From NCBI GenBank assembly GCA_022453515.1, contig JAJNNY010000024.1:434001-498000 (forward strand): 64,000 nt of DNA. Direction: 5' to 3'. The notes beneath the pieces are model-generated. The model searched no databases. It was not told where the DNA came from and saw nothing but the letters and a program-made list of their open reading frames with translations. Made by a program: the position numbers and the translations under genes. This DNA comes from Astrocystis sublimbata. Lineage: Eukaryota > Ascomycota > Sordariomycetes > Xylariales > Xylariaceae. Within the stretch, counting starts at the first letter, position 1. Every line of letters begins with the position of its first letter. Positions 11,744 to 23,064 of this stretch are shown here, piece after piece.

Positions 11744-14700
11744 CTATAGAATCATGCTTTTGGTCCGAGAATGGGGCGGTCTGCCTTCCGCACGCTTACG
11801 AAGCGAGTCCTCCCGCTTAAGGATAAGCTCGCACCACTTGCGACGGGCGTTGACGCCTGATCCGTCGTCGTCATCACCGCCACGACCGACGACGTCCCCG
11901 AGGACCTTCATCCAGCCTTCTTTATCCTCAGGCGTATCGGCGTAAAAGTCGATGACTTCTCCGTTATTGAAGCGTATTCTGAAACCCTCTTCGACGAACA
12001 TGTAGCCTTCCTCCTCTTCGGCGAAAGCAGAACGACGCCGTTTACCATTGCGACCTGTTGTTTCGGGATTGGTCAGTTGCCGGCGGTCATCGATGAGACG
12101 TTTCGCATTCGATAGGTTAATGGTAGCACGAGGCTGCCGGGTAGTCTCATGGTATGCTGTCAGCTTGGTGCCCACAAGCTTAAAATAGCGACGGCGCCAG
12201 TACTACACAGTAGATTAGCATACACGTAAATATCATTGCGTTGTGTCGGTCCGGGGGCACTTACAGGACAGTCTCCTCCTTGTTGGCTGAGATGCCCTTC
12301 CCAGTTGCGGCTTCGTCTTTCTTCGGCGGCCTTGAGTTCCCGAATGCAGGAGTTCATGCTCTTGGGCATATCATCATCTATGCTACCCTTCGGCCGGGGC
12401 ACAAACAGTAGTTGCACCTCAAGCTTTCCCACCTTGTACGGAGCACGACGTACAATACTGTTGGTAGGCATGCCGGAGCGCTTGCTCTTGACACTGCTTG
12501 CAAAACCAGCATCTTCAGTAGCCCACTCATTGAATGCGGCAATTTCTACCATATAGGGTCGCCCGTAGCATCGAGACTCGTGTTCTTTTAGGCAGACATA
12601 TGATCGTGCGAAGCTGCCATCTTCAGCGGCGAGTGGAGACAGAAGGTCCCAGGCCGTGGGTGCGAGGCTCAGTTTGCTGGCAGCCTCCCACTGGGCTTGA
12701 GCATAAGCCTCTTCCTCCGCACGTTGACGGGCCTCCATCTCCTTGCGCTTCTTGGGACTAGCGAAAACGCGCGAGAAAGCGGATGTCTTTGGCTTCGACA
12801 TCTTAGTTGGAGAGATGGGAATATGCTTTGGTGCTTTTGGTTTCTCCAACTTCACGTTGAGAGTGAGCTGAAATTCCAAATCATTGGGCACAACAAGCTC
12901 AAATTCTTGACCAATCGGTGCATTGCGAGCCAATTCCAACCAAGCCGTCGTAACACAGTGGACACCATTATCAAGTGTAAGACTGAACCAAGTCCTCTCA
13001 TCTAAAATAATGTTAGCATGGTTGAGGCCCTCGCAATCAGGATGTGCTACTCACTTCTAGGGAGAGGAAGATCAAGGTCCTTAACGCCCATTACCTTGAC
13101 GAAAAGTCGGCCTCTCTCGCCGCCCTCATCAGTGGCCAGCTCAGATGACTCCTCCTCTGGCACAGAATTCATCGCAGTTGCGTTCGTTTCTTGGCCGGGC
13201 ATAGGTGGCACTGGACCGCTGAGACTAGGTCCGTGTCGCTTTCTAAGGCTTCGTTTCTGTTTACCATTCCACGGCTCAACGGTCCATGATTGCGGGCGTT
13301 GCGGGTGTTGTTTTACCGGTGAATTGCCAGCGGAGCGGGTGCCGGTGCGAATGTCCTCATTGTCTTTGTCACTGGCGGTGACAAGCTTAGTGTTCTGTCG
13401 CATAAGATAACCGCGCTGTGTGAGATTCGTAGAATTAGCACCTGACGTAGTGTGAGGAGGCACACTGCTCGTTGTAGGATAACAAGCAGCATTTGCCGGG
13501 TTCGAACAGGACACTTGTCCGGCAAGGCTGACACTCGCAGCTTCGACTTGTCTGTTAAGGGTCGTTTGTTGGAACTCCACCTTTTGAGCTTCCATGACTC
13601 TGTCGAAGTCACGGTCAAGACTGAGGCCGAGGTCTAGATCCAATGTGAGGCTTCTGTTTTTGAAACTTGGGTGTCGCTCCAAGAAGTCATCGCTGTTGGA
13701 ACTGACAGGTTGTTCCACTTCAAAGTCGCGAGACATACGATTGCGGTGACGCTCTGGTATGGGCGGAATATGAGGAGCAACCTCACAGCTAACTTGTCGG
13801 CGAGCCTCGCGCATGGCCTCAATGTCGGAGGGAGTGGCAGAGGGACGCGTTTTCAGCTTGGAACCAGATGCCCTAATGGTTGCACTTCGTTCTGGAACCG
13901 CAGGAGATTCAATAAGTTCCTCGTCTTCCTCGTCGTCCTCTTCATCATACTCATCATCATCGAAGTCAGACTCGTCGTCAGACACGGGATGATGGATGAC
14001 CGATTCAGGCGTTCCAGGCTCATCTTCGTCCTCAGGCTCGCCCCAGCCTGATCCATCGTATTCAGGTTTGGAGATTGGGTGTTGCGGCGTTATTGGTCTG
14101 GCTTTACCGACAAGATTCTCGGTTGTCGGCTCATCCTGCTTTTGGGGTTCATCATAGGCCTTGCTATGTGTTGATGACTCCGACTCCCTTGGCTTAGGTA
14201 GCATATAAGATTGGAAGCTGCGTGAAAAGTCCGAGGTTCTAGTGGGACTGTTCACCTGGGGTAAAGTTGCACTGAAATTGATGATTTCTCCTTCTTGTAC
14301 AGGACTAGATGGCCGCGGCGTGTTTGCAACTTCTTCCTCTTTTGGTGGGGCTTGTGAGTCTGACGTCTCATCGGAATAATGACTCACAGAGTCGTCATCA
14401 TCTTTGCGATTGGTCGAGTATGCGTCATCGTCGTTTGATCGCTCATACAAATCTAAGACGTCGCTCTTCTCACCGTCGTCCCCTTGCTCTGCTATACTGT
14501 CATCGATATCAGAGAGATCTTCCAGTACCGAGTCCTCGATGCTAGCGATAGGGACGTCTGGGTCATATGGAATGCTCCGTGTAGGGCTAGAATCGGGGGC
14601 TGGTGTATCAAAGTTGTAGTCCGGTTGAGGACTGCCTTGTTTCTCACCGTTGACGCGACGCAAGATCGACTGGCGCGAGATACTCGGAAGCTCGTAGTCC

Positions 14701-16327
14701 ATAGACAAGGTCGAGACTTCACCGACTGCATCGTCTGCTTCATCTGCTTCACAGTCTGTCTCTGGCTGTGATCCTTCACGCTCTGGGGTTGGGCTTGCGA
14801 TTCTATCACGAGCACCAGCTCTCCGCATGCGTCGCTCTCGCTGTTGCTCTGCGAAAGTCTTGACTGGTTTATCCGCTGCCTTGGGACTTGTCTCGTCAGA
14901 CAACATCATGAGCTTCAGACGCTCTTCCAAAGACATATTAGAGTGGCCGATATTGTGAACCTCTGACGTTGTATCGCAAGTCGAGGGTGGTGCTGGTAGG
15001 TTGCGAGGGGAACTGAGTCTACGCTCGGCTGTGGTAGCGTGTCCGTTCGGGGATGATGAATTGGCCTGGGCATCATCTAAACCAGGGAGAGGGGGCAATG
15101 GTCGATGCTCACCGCTGGACGTGGAAGAGTTGGTGCGGCCGTTCTGTGGCCGTGCCAGTGCTGGATGAGTCGGTGCACTCTCGGGCATCGGGCTGCTGTC
15201 AAAGCGAGAATCTAGATCACGACGCCAATCATCAGGACCGACAACAGGAGTCTTATCAGTGTCTTCCAATGTTGCATCGAAGCTGTCGTCTGGCAAACCC
15301 CCGTCCTCGCCAGGGTAGTGGCTATATAGCTCGGAGTCTTCCTCGGATTCAAAGCTGCCCTCTCGCGAGTTGGTCCCAATGGAGGATATATCGGGAGTTG
15401 CCATCTCGTATTCGTTGATCTGGGGTGGTGCGGCATCAAAGGTCACCGATTTCGCGTGTCGATGGAGATACCTTCCCTCGGCCAAAACAGTTTCGTCAAT
15501 GGAGTGGTCTGAGAAGACATCGTCGTTCTGAGAGTCGTAACTGCTCTTGAAACGAGATACAGAGAGCGAAGACTTTATTGGAGAGGACTGATCTTTACTC
15601 GGGGTGGTGGGCCGGTTCAGAGCTCCAGTAGGGCTTGGTACGGATTTAGTTGGGCTGTATCGGGGTATACTGGTCTGGCTTTCGTTGCTGTTGTAGGCTG
15701 GACGCAGACCAGCATGACCGGTGCCAGTAAAAGCATTACCCTGGACCTTAGCAAGAGGACGCTCGAAAGTAGGAATTCTAGCAGGATCGTATTCTTGTTT
15801 CTGCTCGCGTGCGAACATGGTACTGTTCTTCACACGCGAAGCCTTCTCGAGGCGCTCAATGGACGAGCGCTTGGTGGGAGAGGGAGAGCCTGAGCGGCCG
15901 CCATAGAGATCATGTTCGCCAGGTCTGTTGGCACTCCGACTCTGCCAAAACAGGCGTGGGGATGCAGCCGCCTCCAGGGGCGACGACTGGAATGGGGACG
16001 AGTCGGTGCTGAGAGTCATCTTCTAATTACGGCGGAGATTAGCGAGTGCATGCCCACCGGCGAATCGCGGTCGAGGTGGCACAGGACTGGCTGGGGGACA
16101 TAGCATACCTTGGTCGGAGACGTCCAACTGGGCGAGTTGCGTCGCTTCTCGGTCGCCGAGATCTCAGACAGCGGTCGACTCAGGCCGCCCTTGGTTGGGG
16201 AATGGGTTGGTGTGGTTTTCGAGATGCGCAGCGGCTCTGTAATCTGCAAGGGGCGGTCAGTGGCGGACGGGCATTCCTGCGATGTTCAGATCCAAGACAG
16301 TCAACTTACAGGCTGCTCTGAAGCCAT
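11744..16327 (-). CDS. BUD4: Bud4/anillin-related septum-site protein with C-terminal PH domain
   Basis: Exons 16310-16327 (18 nt), 16109-16243, 13055-16022, 12265-13001 and 11744-12202 give 1438 residues. Bud4 homologues bind septins and anchor the contractile ring and axial or septal landmarks at the cortex. Most of the N-terminal 1000 residues is low-complexity, rich in Ser/Pro and acidic patches (for example DDESDFDDDEYDEEDDEEDEE), as is usual for this family. The conserved part starts at about residue 1020 (RGRLFVKVMGVKDLDLPLP, then ERTWFSLTLDNGVHCVTTAWLELARN), the anillin-homology region. The PH domain begins at about 1287 (YWRRRYFKLVGTKLTAYHE) and runs to IDFYADTPEDKEGWMKVLGDVV. All five splices are supported by conserved junctions and a divisible-by-three sum. 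The start at 16327 gives MASEQPITEPLRISK. Confidence 0.92.
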
Positions 16328-17498
16328 ATTTAACGACAAGCTTCCCGGGTTCTGTTGTTCAGGAGCCTGCTTGCCAATTCATGTCTTCGAACAATGAATA
16401 AGATGCACGATGCAGTCAGTGGTAGCAGTTGAAGTTACGCGACACCGTTTTGCACTTCAAAATATGTCAGGTGGGCTGTTGTTGTGGATGGGTGAGCTGG
16501 CTGGATGAGTGAGTATATAAAGCCAGTCACGCAGCGTCCTTGCAGGCCGCAGCAGCAGCGCAGCGAAGAATGCAGTAGCAGATAGCCAGATAGCCAGATA
16601 GATGAAGACGCTTCAACGCCGCTCTGTTTATGAATGTTGGTGCGGCTTGGAGGTGTGATGGTGATATAGGTAGGATGGGAGAGGGTGAGCGTGCTGCGGC
16701 CGCCTCTATCTGTATTTGGGCGTATTTGGGTACGAAGTCGATGTAAACAGAGCAGGGGCGCTAAGAGCTCGTCGGGTTGCGGTCGGGTTGTGGTTGGGTC
16801 CTGGCCTTTTCCCCACCAACTCCTCTCAAGTTCCCGGCGCTACCTACCTAGCCTAGTACTAACGCTGCCTACCTGGGTAGGACGGTACCTGCGTGCCTGC
16901 CTCGCCTGCTGCGACCCGGCTTGCCTCGATCCTGCCCTGGGCGCAGTGCCCGCGCGGGCCCCGCCTGTTGTCATGTCAACGCATGTCTTGCATGGGCCAA
17001 TCTTATGCCCCTCGTCCATTGCCGCGACCCGCTGCTCCCAAAACCCATTGCAGACCCCCCGGGCCCCCATGCCCCCCTCCCCACCTTGGCAACTTGGACT
17101 TGGATCTGGCCTGGCGAGCCTGGTCGTGCTACAGCTCCGCATGGTCGCGATTAGCTCGCAGCCGATTCCGCTATCGTGCAGAATGCCATCCGTGGATGGT
17201 GAAGGTGAAACAAACGGTTTTAGCGGGGCAGTTCTTCCTGCAGTGAATCTTGATTTTCGTATGGTTCCTGCTCTCTGCGCATGCATGCAGCATGCAATGC
17301 TCGCCAATAAGGTTCCGACTCCCGTCGCCATCTACCCATCTACCCTGACAACTGAGAAGCCATTCAATGCTACTTTTATTTTTTCTCCATAGGTTTCACT
17401 GCCAAAATTTGGTTAACAGATACGTCTGGGTAGCACTTCACAGGATGAGTGTCTAACTTGGATTGGCTAAGCCTCAAGGGTTTGTTACCTACGATCCT
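16328..17498. other. Intergenic: BUD4 upstream region
   Basis: About 1.2 kb between BUD4 and the monooxygenase 3' end. A 235-codon plus-strand ORF (16685-17392) is GC-biased, has no domain and overlaps the probable BUD4 leader, so it is treated as chance. An ACCTAC cluster lies at 16844-16880. Confidence 0.55.
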
Positions 17499-19188
17499 TC
17501 ACTGATTGGTCATCTTTTTCACTTCTGTTGGGACATCGTACATGTTCAACCGTCGCTCATATCCCTCCATGATCTTAAGTCGCGAGAAGAGCCAGACGAA
17601 GAAGTACATGAGCATCTCGTCAAAAAATCCCATGTCTTGCTTCATTCCAGCGAGCTGCTGGGCCTTCTTGAACACCATCTCTAGGCGTGGACGACGCATA
17701 TCGGAATACTTCTTGGCAGCTGTCACTAGGCCAACCTCTAAGTCATCCTGCAAGTAATGACCCAGCAGCAGCGCCAGAGCCTCGCAGTCCTCCAGTGCCA
17801 TGCTGGCCCCTTGACCAGATGATGGCTGCAGTGCATGTGCCGCGTCTGGTCGCTCAGTGTTAGCTTTCACCGTTTGGCCATCGACCGTGGGCGGCTGTAA
17901 AGCACTCCCAGAATGATGAAGATGACGGGTACTATATAAGGTCGGGAGCTCTCACCGCCAACAAGCACACATCCGCCCTTCTCCCAAGTTGGTAACAGAG
18001 GAGTAATGAAAGTTGGATATAATGAATCAATCTCCACATCGCGAACGATGCTTTGGACGATGCTGTTCTGCCATCCAAGGTGCCGTTTCTTGTTACAAAG
18101 TCAATTGATCAATGCCAGATTCTGTATCGTGTCGAGAATAACAAGTGAGGTTCGGCCTAGCCTCAAATACGTCCAACAAGAATCATGGATACTCATTGTG
18201 TACTCACCTGGATCTCCTTCTTCACATCGTCCTTGTTGATGTTTCGCCAATCGTGCGGGCACTGGTCTAATGTATACGTCGACCACCAGCATGCGGTGTG
18301 GCCGGCCTTGGAGGAATCCTCGGAGTCGCCAGTGCTGTAGCCGTAACCGAAGAAACCATTTGCGCCCAACACAACATTCATCTCACCATCCGGGGTTCCA
18401 TGGATTCCCGAGCTCGGCATGAATCCACCCACGCCTACAAGGCCCTCATACTTCGGTGAGAAGTCATATTCATCTGGATTCTGAGCGCCGAACATTGCTT
18501 GTCGGACCCGAGACCACTTTCATCATTGTGGTCAGTGATCGCCTCTTAATATAAGTAGGTAGAAACGCGCTTCAAGATTCGGGGGCTCGCAGGTGCGCTG
18601 GGAGCCGAGCTATTCTCGAAGCGATCTGTGCTTCTTCGACTTGCCAGGAAGAAAACAAATGGCCCCGGTGCCACTTACAATGCCGTCACACGCAATGACA
18701 AAATCGCAATCCTCTGTTGTTTGATCCTGGAAGACGAGCTTGGTTTTGTTGTTGCCCTCGGCGAGTATCACATCAATGACTTTACGCGTCACGATGACCT
18801 CGTTGGGGACCCTTTTCCTCAGAATCTGACAGCAAGCATCTCGTCCAATCATTACCGTCCTCTCCTTCCCTCCGCCCGCTGGGGAGTCTGCTAAAGTCCA
18901 GCCTCGAGCATTGGACATGCGCCAGGATTGGATGATGTGGCCAGTCCCCCATACCTCATCGTACAACTCTCGATCCAGGCGTTCGAGGACGTGAAGCCCA
19001 GTAGGGCTGAGTCCGATAGCAGCACCGATGACAGATGCGCTGTAGGCTTCGGGACTCGCTGCAGTAGCGTCTTGGTCTGCTCGAGCCTCGTAAATGGTGA
19101 CGGTGTGCTTGTCGAGCAGTCCAACCTTGCGCAGCCAAAGGTATTGAGCCAGACCGGCAATACCTGCACCGACAATGGCAATATTCAT
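17499..19188 (-). CDS. FAD-dependent aromatic-type monooxygenase
   Basis: Exons 18679-19188, 18208-18516, 17956-18088 and 17499-17845 give 432 residues. It is a PHBH-fold flavin monooxygenase: an N-terminal Rossmann motif GAGIAGLA (residues 7-14, GxGxxG), the second FAD/NADPH motif FVIACDGIWSRVR (rebuilt across intron 1), and the GD motif CVLVGDAAHALQPSSGQGASMALED (rebuilt across intron 3). Such enzymes hydroxylate or epoxidise aromatic or isoprenoid substrates; the substrate here cannot be told. Introns 1 and 2 both end in AAG. Intron 1 (162 bp) looks like a decayed copy of the repeated intron family seen elsewhere in the window. There is no biosynthetic gene next door, so a stand-alone catabolic or detoxifying role is as likely as a cluster role. 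Confidence 0.88.
18517..18678 (-). mobile_element. Introner-like element, decayed copy (intron 1 of FAD monooxygenase)
   Basis: A 162 bp intron that aligns in order with the 31.2 kb copy. Shared blocks are CCATTTGTT near the donor, TTCCTGGCAAGTC, GGCTCCCAGCGCACCTGCGA in the centre, TTATATTA, and GGCGATCACTGAC at the branch site. Exactly 14 bases then follow CTGAC to the acceptor AG, the same spacing as in the well-preserved copies. Flanking exons are ATT and TGG. It is more diverged than the other copies, hence lower confidence. Confidence 0.5.
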
Positions 19189-20024
19189 TGTTGGTGTGCT
19201 AGCAATGGAATCTGGACCCTCGAAGCAAAGTACTTGGGCTTTCGACTATCGAGTCCGCAGCGTAGCCCGCCCGTCTGCGAGATATATGGGTGCCTACTAC
19301 TCGTCCATACTAAACATCCAGCTGTCGAGCTAGCTGTCGCCTTAGGACTGTATGCGTACTACCACAAAGTAGTTACTTACATTAGGTAGGTTAGGTAGGT
19401 ACTTAGGTAACAGAGATTGTTCAAATGTAGGATCTGATACCCCTACGCGCCCTCCATCCATCAGACAGAACAACAGAAAGTCATAGGTGCCTGACCTTGG
19501 ATGAATCTACACCAGATAGCCTGCCTACTACATACAGCCGAGGGGTTTTGCTTCGCTATTTCGGCTACGTAGATTCAGAATACCAAAATTCAAAACGTAC
19601 TTAGCTTTCATGGAATTTTGGCCTTGGGAAGTGAACCGTCTGCGATTCTAGAAGTCGCCCGTGCAGTGGAACGCCTAGAACGATGGACAGCTGCCCAGGT
19701 GCGGGGCAGAGCGCCTAGCCAGGTTCCTGGTTAGGTAGCGAGTAGGTATCTGCCTAGGTGGCGAGGGTGGTGGGTAGGTATCCACCCAAGTCGCGATAAG
19801 ATACAGCAAGTTTATTTTTTGATGTCGCAAGCATCTCGCTCTCTCCATCGAGCTTACCCACCGTAGGCGTAGGTACGTTGTCTGTCGCAGACTCGAAAGC
19901 AAACTCGTCTCTGCGGGGCGCCCTTCCCATTCGTTGTGTTATATTCTTTTTAATCTCACGGCATACTTCGGTAGATCGGCATCTGTTCTCCGCCATACCC
20001 ATTTCATCACTCACACCTGACACA
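19189..20024. other. Divergent intergenic region, monooxygenase and DBP9
   Basis: About 0.84 kb shared upstream region. It has two clusters of TAGGTA/ACCTA motifs at 19384-19412 and 19729-19790. An in-frame ATG at 19878 would extend Dbp9 by 49 residues, but the extension is not family-like. Confidence 0.5.
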
Positions 20025-22018
20025 ATGAAGCGCAAGATCGACGACCTACGAGAAGAAGACCAACCGCCGATAGCCTTGCCGGTCCCCGATGCGAAATCAC
20101 CACCCGATGCTAGCTTCACTGCCTTCGGGCTCGACTCACGCATATTGACCGCGATTGCAGGTCAGGGCTTCCATCAACCAACCACGCCACAAGCTTTGGC
20201 GATCCCTCAGATTCTCGATGGCAAATCCCTGGTCCTCCGTGCAAAGACAGGCTCGGGGAAGACTCTATGCTACCTACTGCCGCTCATAGAGAGTATACTC
20301 CGAGCCAAAGCGCCTGCGCAGCAATCTACGTCGGCTCTGGTGCTCGTGCCGACTCGCGAACTTGCCGACCAGGTACTCCGGACCATCGAGACATTCACGG
20401 CATTTTGCCAGAAAGATGTACGAGCCGTCAAGCTGTCCGAGCAGGTCCCTGACGAGGTTGTTCGCTCTGTGCTAGCATCCGCGCCCCATATCGTCGTAGC
20501 CACCCCCTCTCGCGCGTGCGCAAGCCTCAGAATATCCGCATCCTGGGTCTCCGGTCTGAAAGTGCTCGTCATCGACGAATCTGACCTGGTATTGTCGTAC
20601 GGCTATGAAGACGACCTCACAACGCTATCTTCCTCAATACCCAAAGGCGTGCAGACTGTACTGACATCCGCGACCCTCACCAGCGACGTCGATCGGTTGA
20701 AGAATCGATTTTGCAAGAATTCGACCGTTCTCGACCTTAACGAGCCGGAGGCGGAAGGCGAGGGCATCACGCAATATGTTGTTGAGTGTGGCGAGGACGA
20801 CAAGTTCCTGCTGATCTATGTTCTTCTGAAACTCAAACTCATCCGAGGTAAATGCTTGATATTTGTCGCGGACGACGTCGATAGATCGTATCGGCTGAAG
20901 CTATACCTGGAACAGTTTGGCATTCGCTCTGCGTAAGTACTCACCAAATTTCTTCTCGGCCGAGATTCCTGTTCCATTTGCGTTGATGGATTCAACAGAG
21001 CGTTTCGGGTCATCACCAACCTTCCGAAGGCTCTTAGACGGTCGATTTTCTGCCATATCGACTAATTGCTAACTCGTTGATCAATAGTGTACTCAACTCC
21101 CAGCTTCCTGTAGCTTCTCGAGTACATACTGTCCAACAATTCAACCAAGGCTTATTTGACATATTAATATCGTCCGACGAAATGGAGGTGCTAGGAGATG
21201 AGGCCGACGCGGTTGATGAGGAAGGAACTGCACAGCAGACTGCTAGCGCCGATGAAGAGGAACCGTCCGGAAAGCCTGAAAGCAAAGCTGCCCAATCCAT
21301 ACCACCCAAGAAGAAACGAAAGCCTTCGCGTAGGGATACAGACTACGGTGTATCGAGGGGTATTGACTTTCGAAATGTAGCCATCGTGGTGAACTTCGAT
21401 TGCCCTACAACGGCCCGCAGCTATGCCCACCGGATAGGCAGAACAGCACGAGCAGGACAAACAGGAACTTCCCTCACAATGGTGGTGCCATCTGACAAGT
21501 TCCGCAAGCACATACCAACAAGCATCTCATCTGCCGAAAAGGACGAGAGGACGCTATCGAAGATCAAGAAGCAACAGACAGCAAGTGGGAAGGAGTTAAA
21601 ACCCTGGCACTTCGACTGGAAGACACTGGAGGGTTTTCGCTATCGCGTCAATGATGCCCTCCGTGCGGTCACAAAAGTCTCGGTGAGAGAAGCACGAATG
21701 AGAGAAATTCGACAAGAACTGTTGAAGAGTGACAAGCTTCAGCGCCGCTTCGAGGAAAATCCGGCTGAGCTGCATGCTTTGCGGCATGACGGCCAACTTC
21801 GCTCTGCTCGCACCCAGGCCCATCTGAAAGATGTTCCTGATTATCTCCTCCCGGAAGGGAAGAAAAAGTTGACTGCTAGCGATGTTGGGTTCGTGCCAAT
21901 GAAGAAAGCGGACGGAAAGAATAGGAAGGGTCGGGTATTCAAGAGTAAGGGTAAACGAGGTGGGGCTCGGAAAATGGATCCCCTGAGGTCATTCAAGGCT
22001 CGGTCCAAAGCAAAGTAG
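20025..22018 (+). CDS. DBP9: DEAD-box-type RNA helicase Dbp9
   Basis: Exons 20025-20932 and 21088-22018 give 612 residues. Dbp9 acts in 60S (27S rRNA) maturation in the nucleolus. Seen: Q-motif FHQPTTPQALAIPQ, Walker A AKTGSGKT, PTRELADQ, the motif II position reading DESD rather than DEAD (VIDESDLVLSYGYEDDL), motif III TSAT, and the helicase C domain including LNSQLPVASRVHTVQQFNQGLFDILISSDE, YGVSRGIDF and motif VI HRIGRTARAG. The charged insertion between SSDE and YGVSRGIDF (EADAVDEEG...PPKKKRKPSRRD) and the basic tail ending FKARSKAK are typical of Dbp9. The 155 bp intron has a CTAAC branch 14 bases before the acceptor. The ATG at 20025 gives MKRKIDD. Confidence 0.93.
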
Positions 22019-23064
22019 AGGTAAACTGAATAAACACCTGACAATCTCAAACTTTATGTCTACATCCCTCTCAGACATCCGCTTAATGGTTCTCACTTGC
22101 GTATAAAGCTTCGCAAATGGTAACGAAAGTCACGAGCAACATGTTAGGTAGGCCGTGCCTGCCCATTTACTCGCATTCGGCTCGAACAAAATCAGGAGAT
22201 GAAATATCTTAGTCTGATGGATCAGACATGAGGGAGCCATGACCTCCCTGTAGTACCTACCTAATTATGCAGTTGGCACTTCGCTTAGACAGTTAATCTA
22301 ACAGCAGATGCAATATCATGGGCAGCTAAGTTTACGCCAATGATGCCACTCATGGCAGAAGGAACTCCAGCAAGGGTCTGGGTATGGATGACTACCTGTC
22401 GGGCACTTCACAGACTTTGCAAAGGGAAGAAAGAGGAGCGCGATGTGCCTCGTCACTCTATACCTACCTAGGCACGACTTGACTCATATTGAAATCAACG
22501 TATAAGGCAGGCGCGGCATGGTGGACTTCGAAGTAAGCAAAATGGACCATCACGATGGATATCGCTAACACATGAATCTCGATATAGTCACTGTGCTGTC
22601 ACTTCCAACAGCAACCAACAGACTAATCACCTACTGCTACAAACACAGACTGCAGCCGATTGCATCGTCACTACATTATCGATTTGAAGCAGCAGTTGCA
22701 TGTACCCTCGCAGAAAGTCACGGCCTGCTTGTTGTGGCGTACTGGGATCGTCGACTGTCTGACTGTGATCAAGCCATTCCCAATCTACGCCACTTGCCGT
22801 AAGCCTGAAATATTCCCAAGGATACCAGCACGCTCGCGTCTCTTTCTCTTCGTAAGGCCCTCGATGAGAAACGCCAGTCAAAGGTCAGCAAGAGCCACTA
22901 CGGAGAAAAAAAGCCAAGCTTGATTGCCACCTTCTCTCCTCCCAACTGCCAGGATCTATGCGCACTTAACCTTCCCTCTCAACCGACAACTGCGTCTGCT
23001 GGGCTTACGCGATTCGAGCTCTTGCCAATCCAAAACATCGGCCTCTTTCCTAATTGCAGGCAAT
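22019..23064. other. Intergenic
   Basis: About 1 kb; no supported gene. A CTAATTGCAG just before 23065 looks like a 3' splice site, so the next gene may have a leader intron here. Confidence 0.45.

Noticed and set aside
16685..17392. 235-codon plus-strand ORF upstream of BUD4
   Set aside because: GC-biased, no domain, Pro/Ala/Cys-rich in a way typical of chance frames, and lies in the probable BUD4 promoter and leader.
19878..20024. N-terminal 49-residue extension of Dbp9
   Set aside because: Not similar to Dbp9 N-termini; the internal ATG at 20025 gives the usual basic MKRK start.
17499..22018. Secondary-metabolite cluster built around the flavin monooxygenase
   Set aside because: Neighbours are BUD4 and DBP9, both housekeeping; the P450 and MFS genes are over 15 kb away and no backbone synthase is present.
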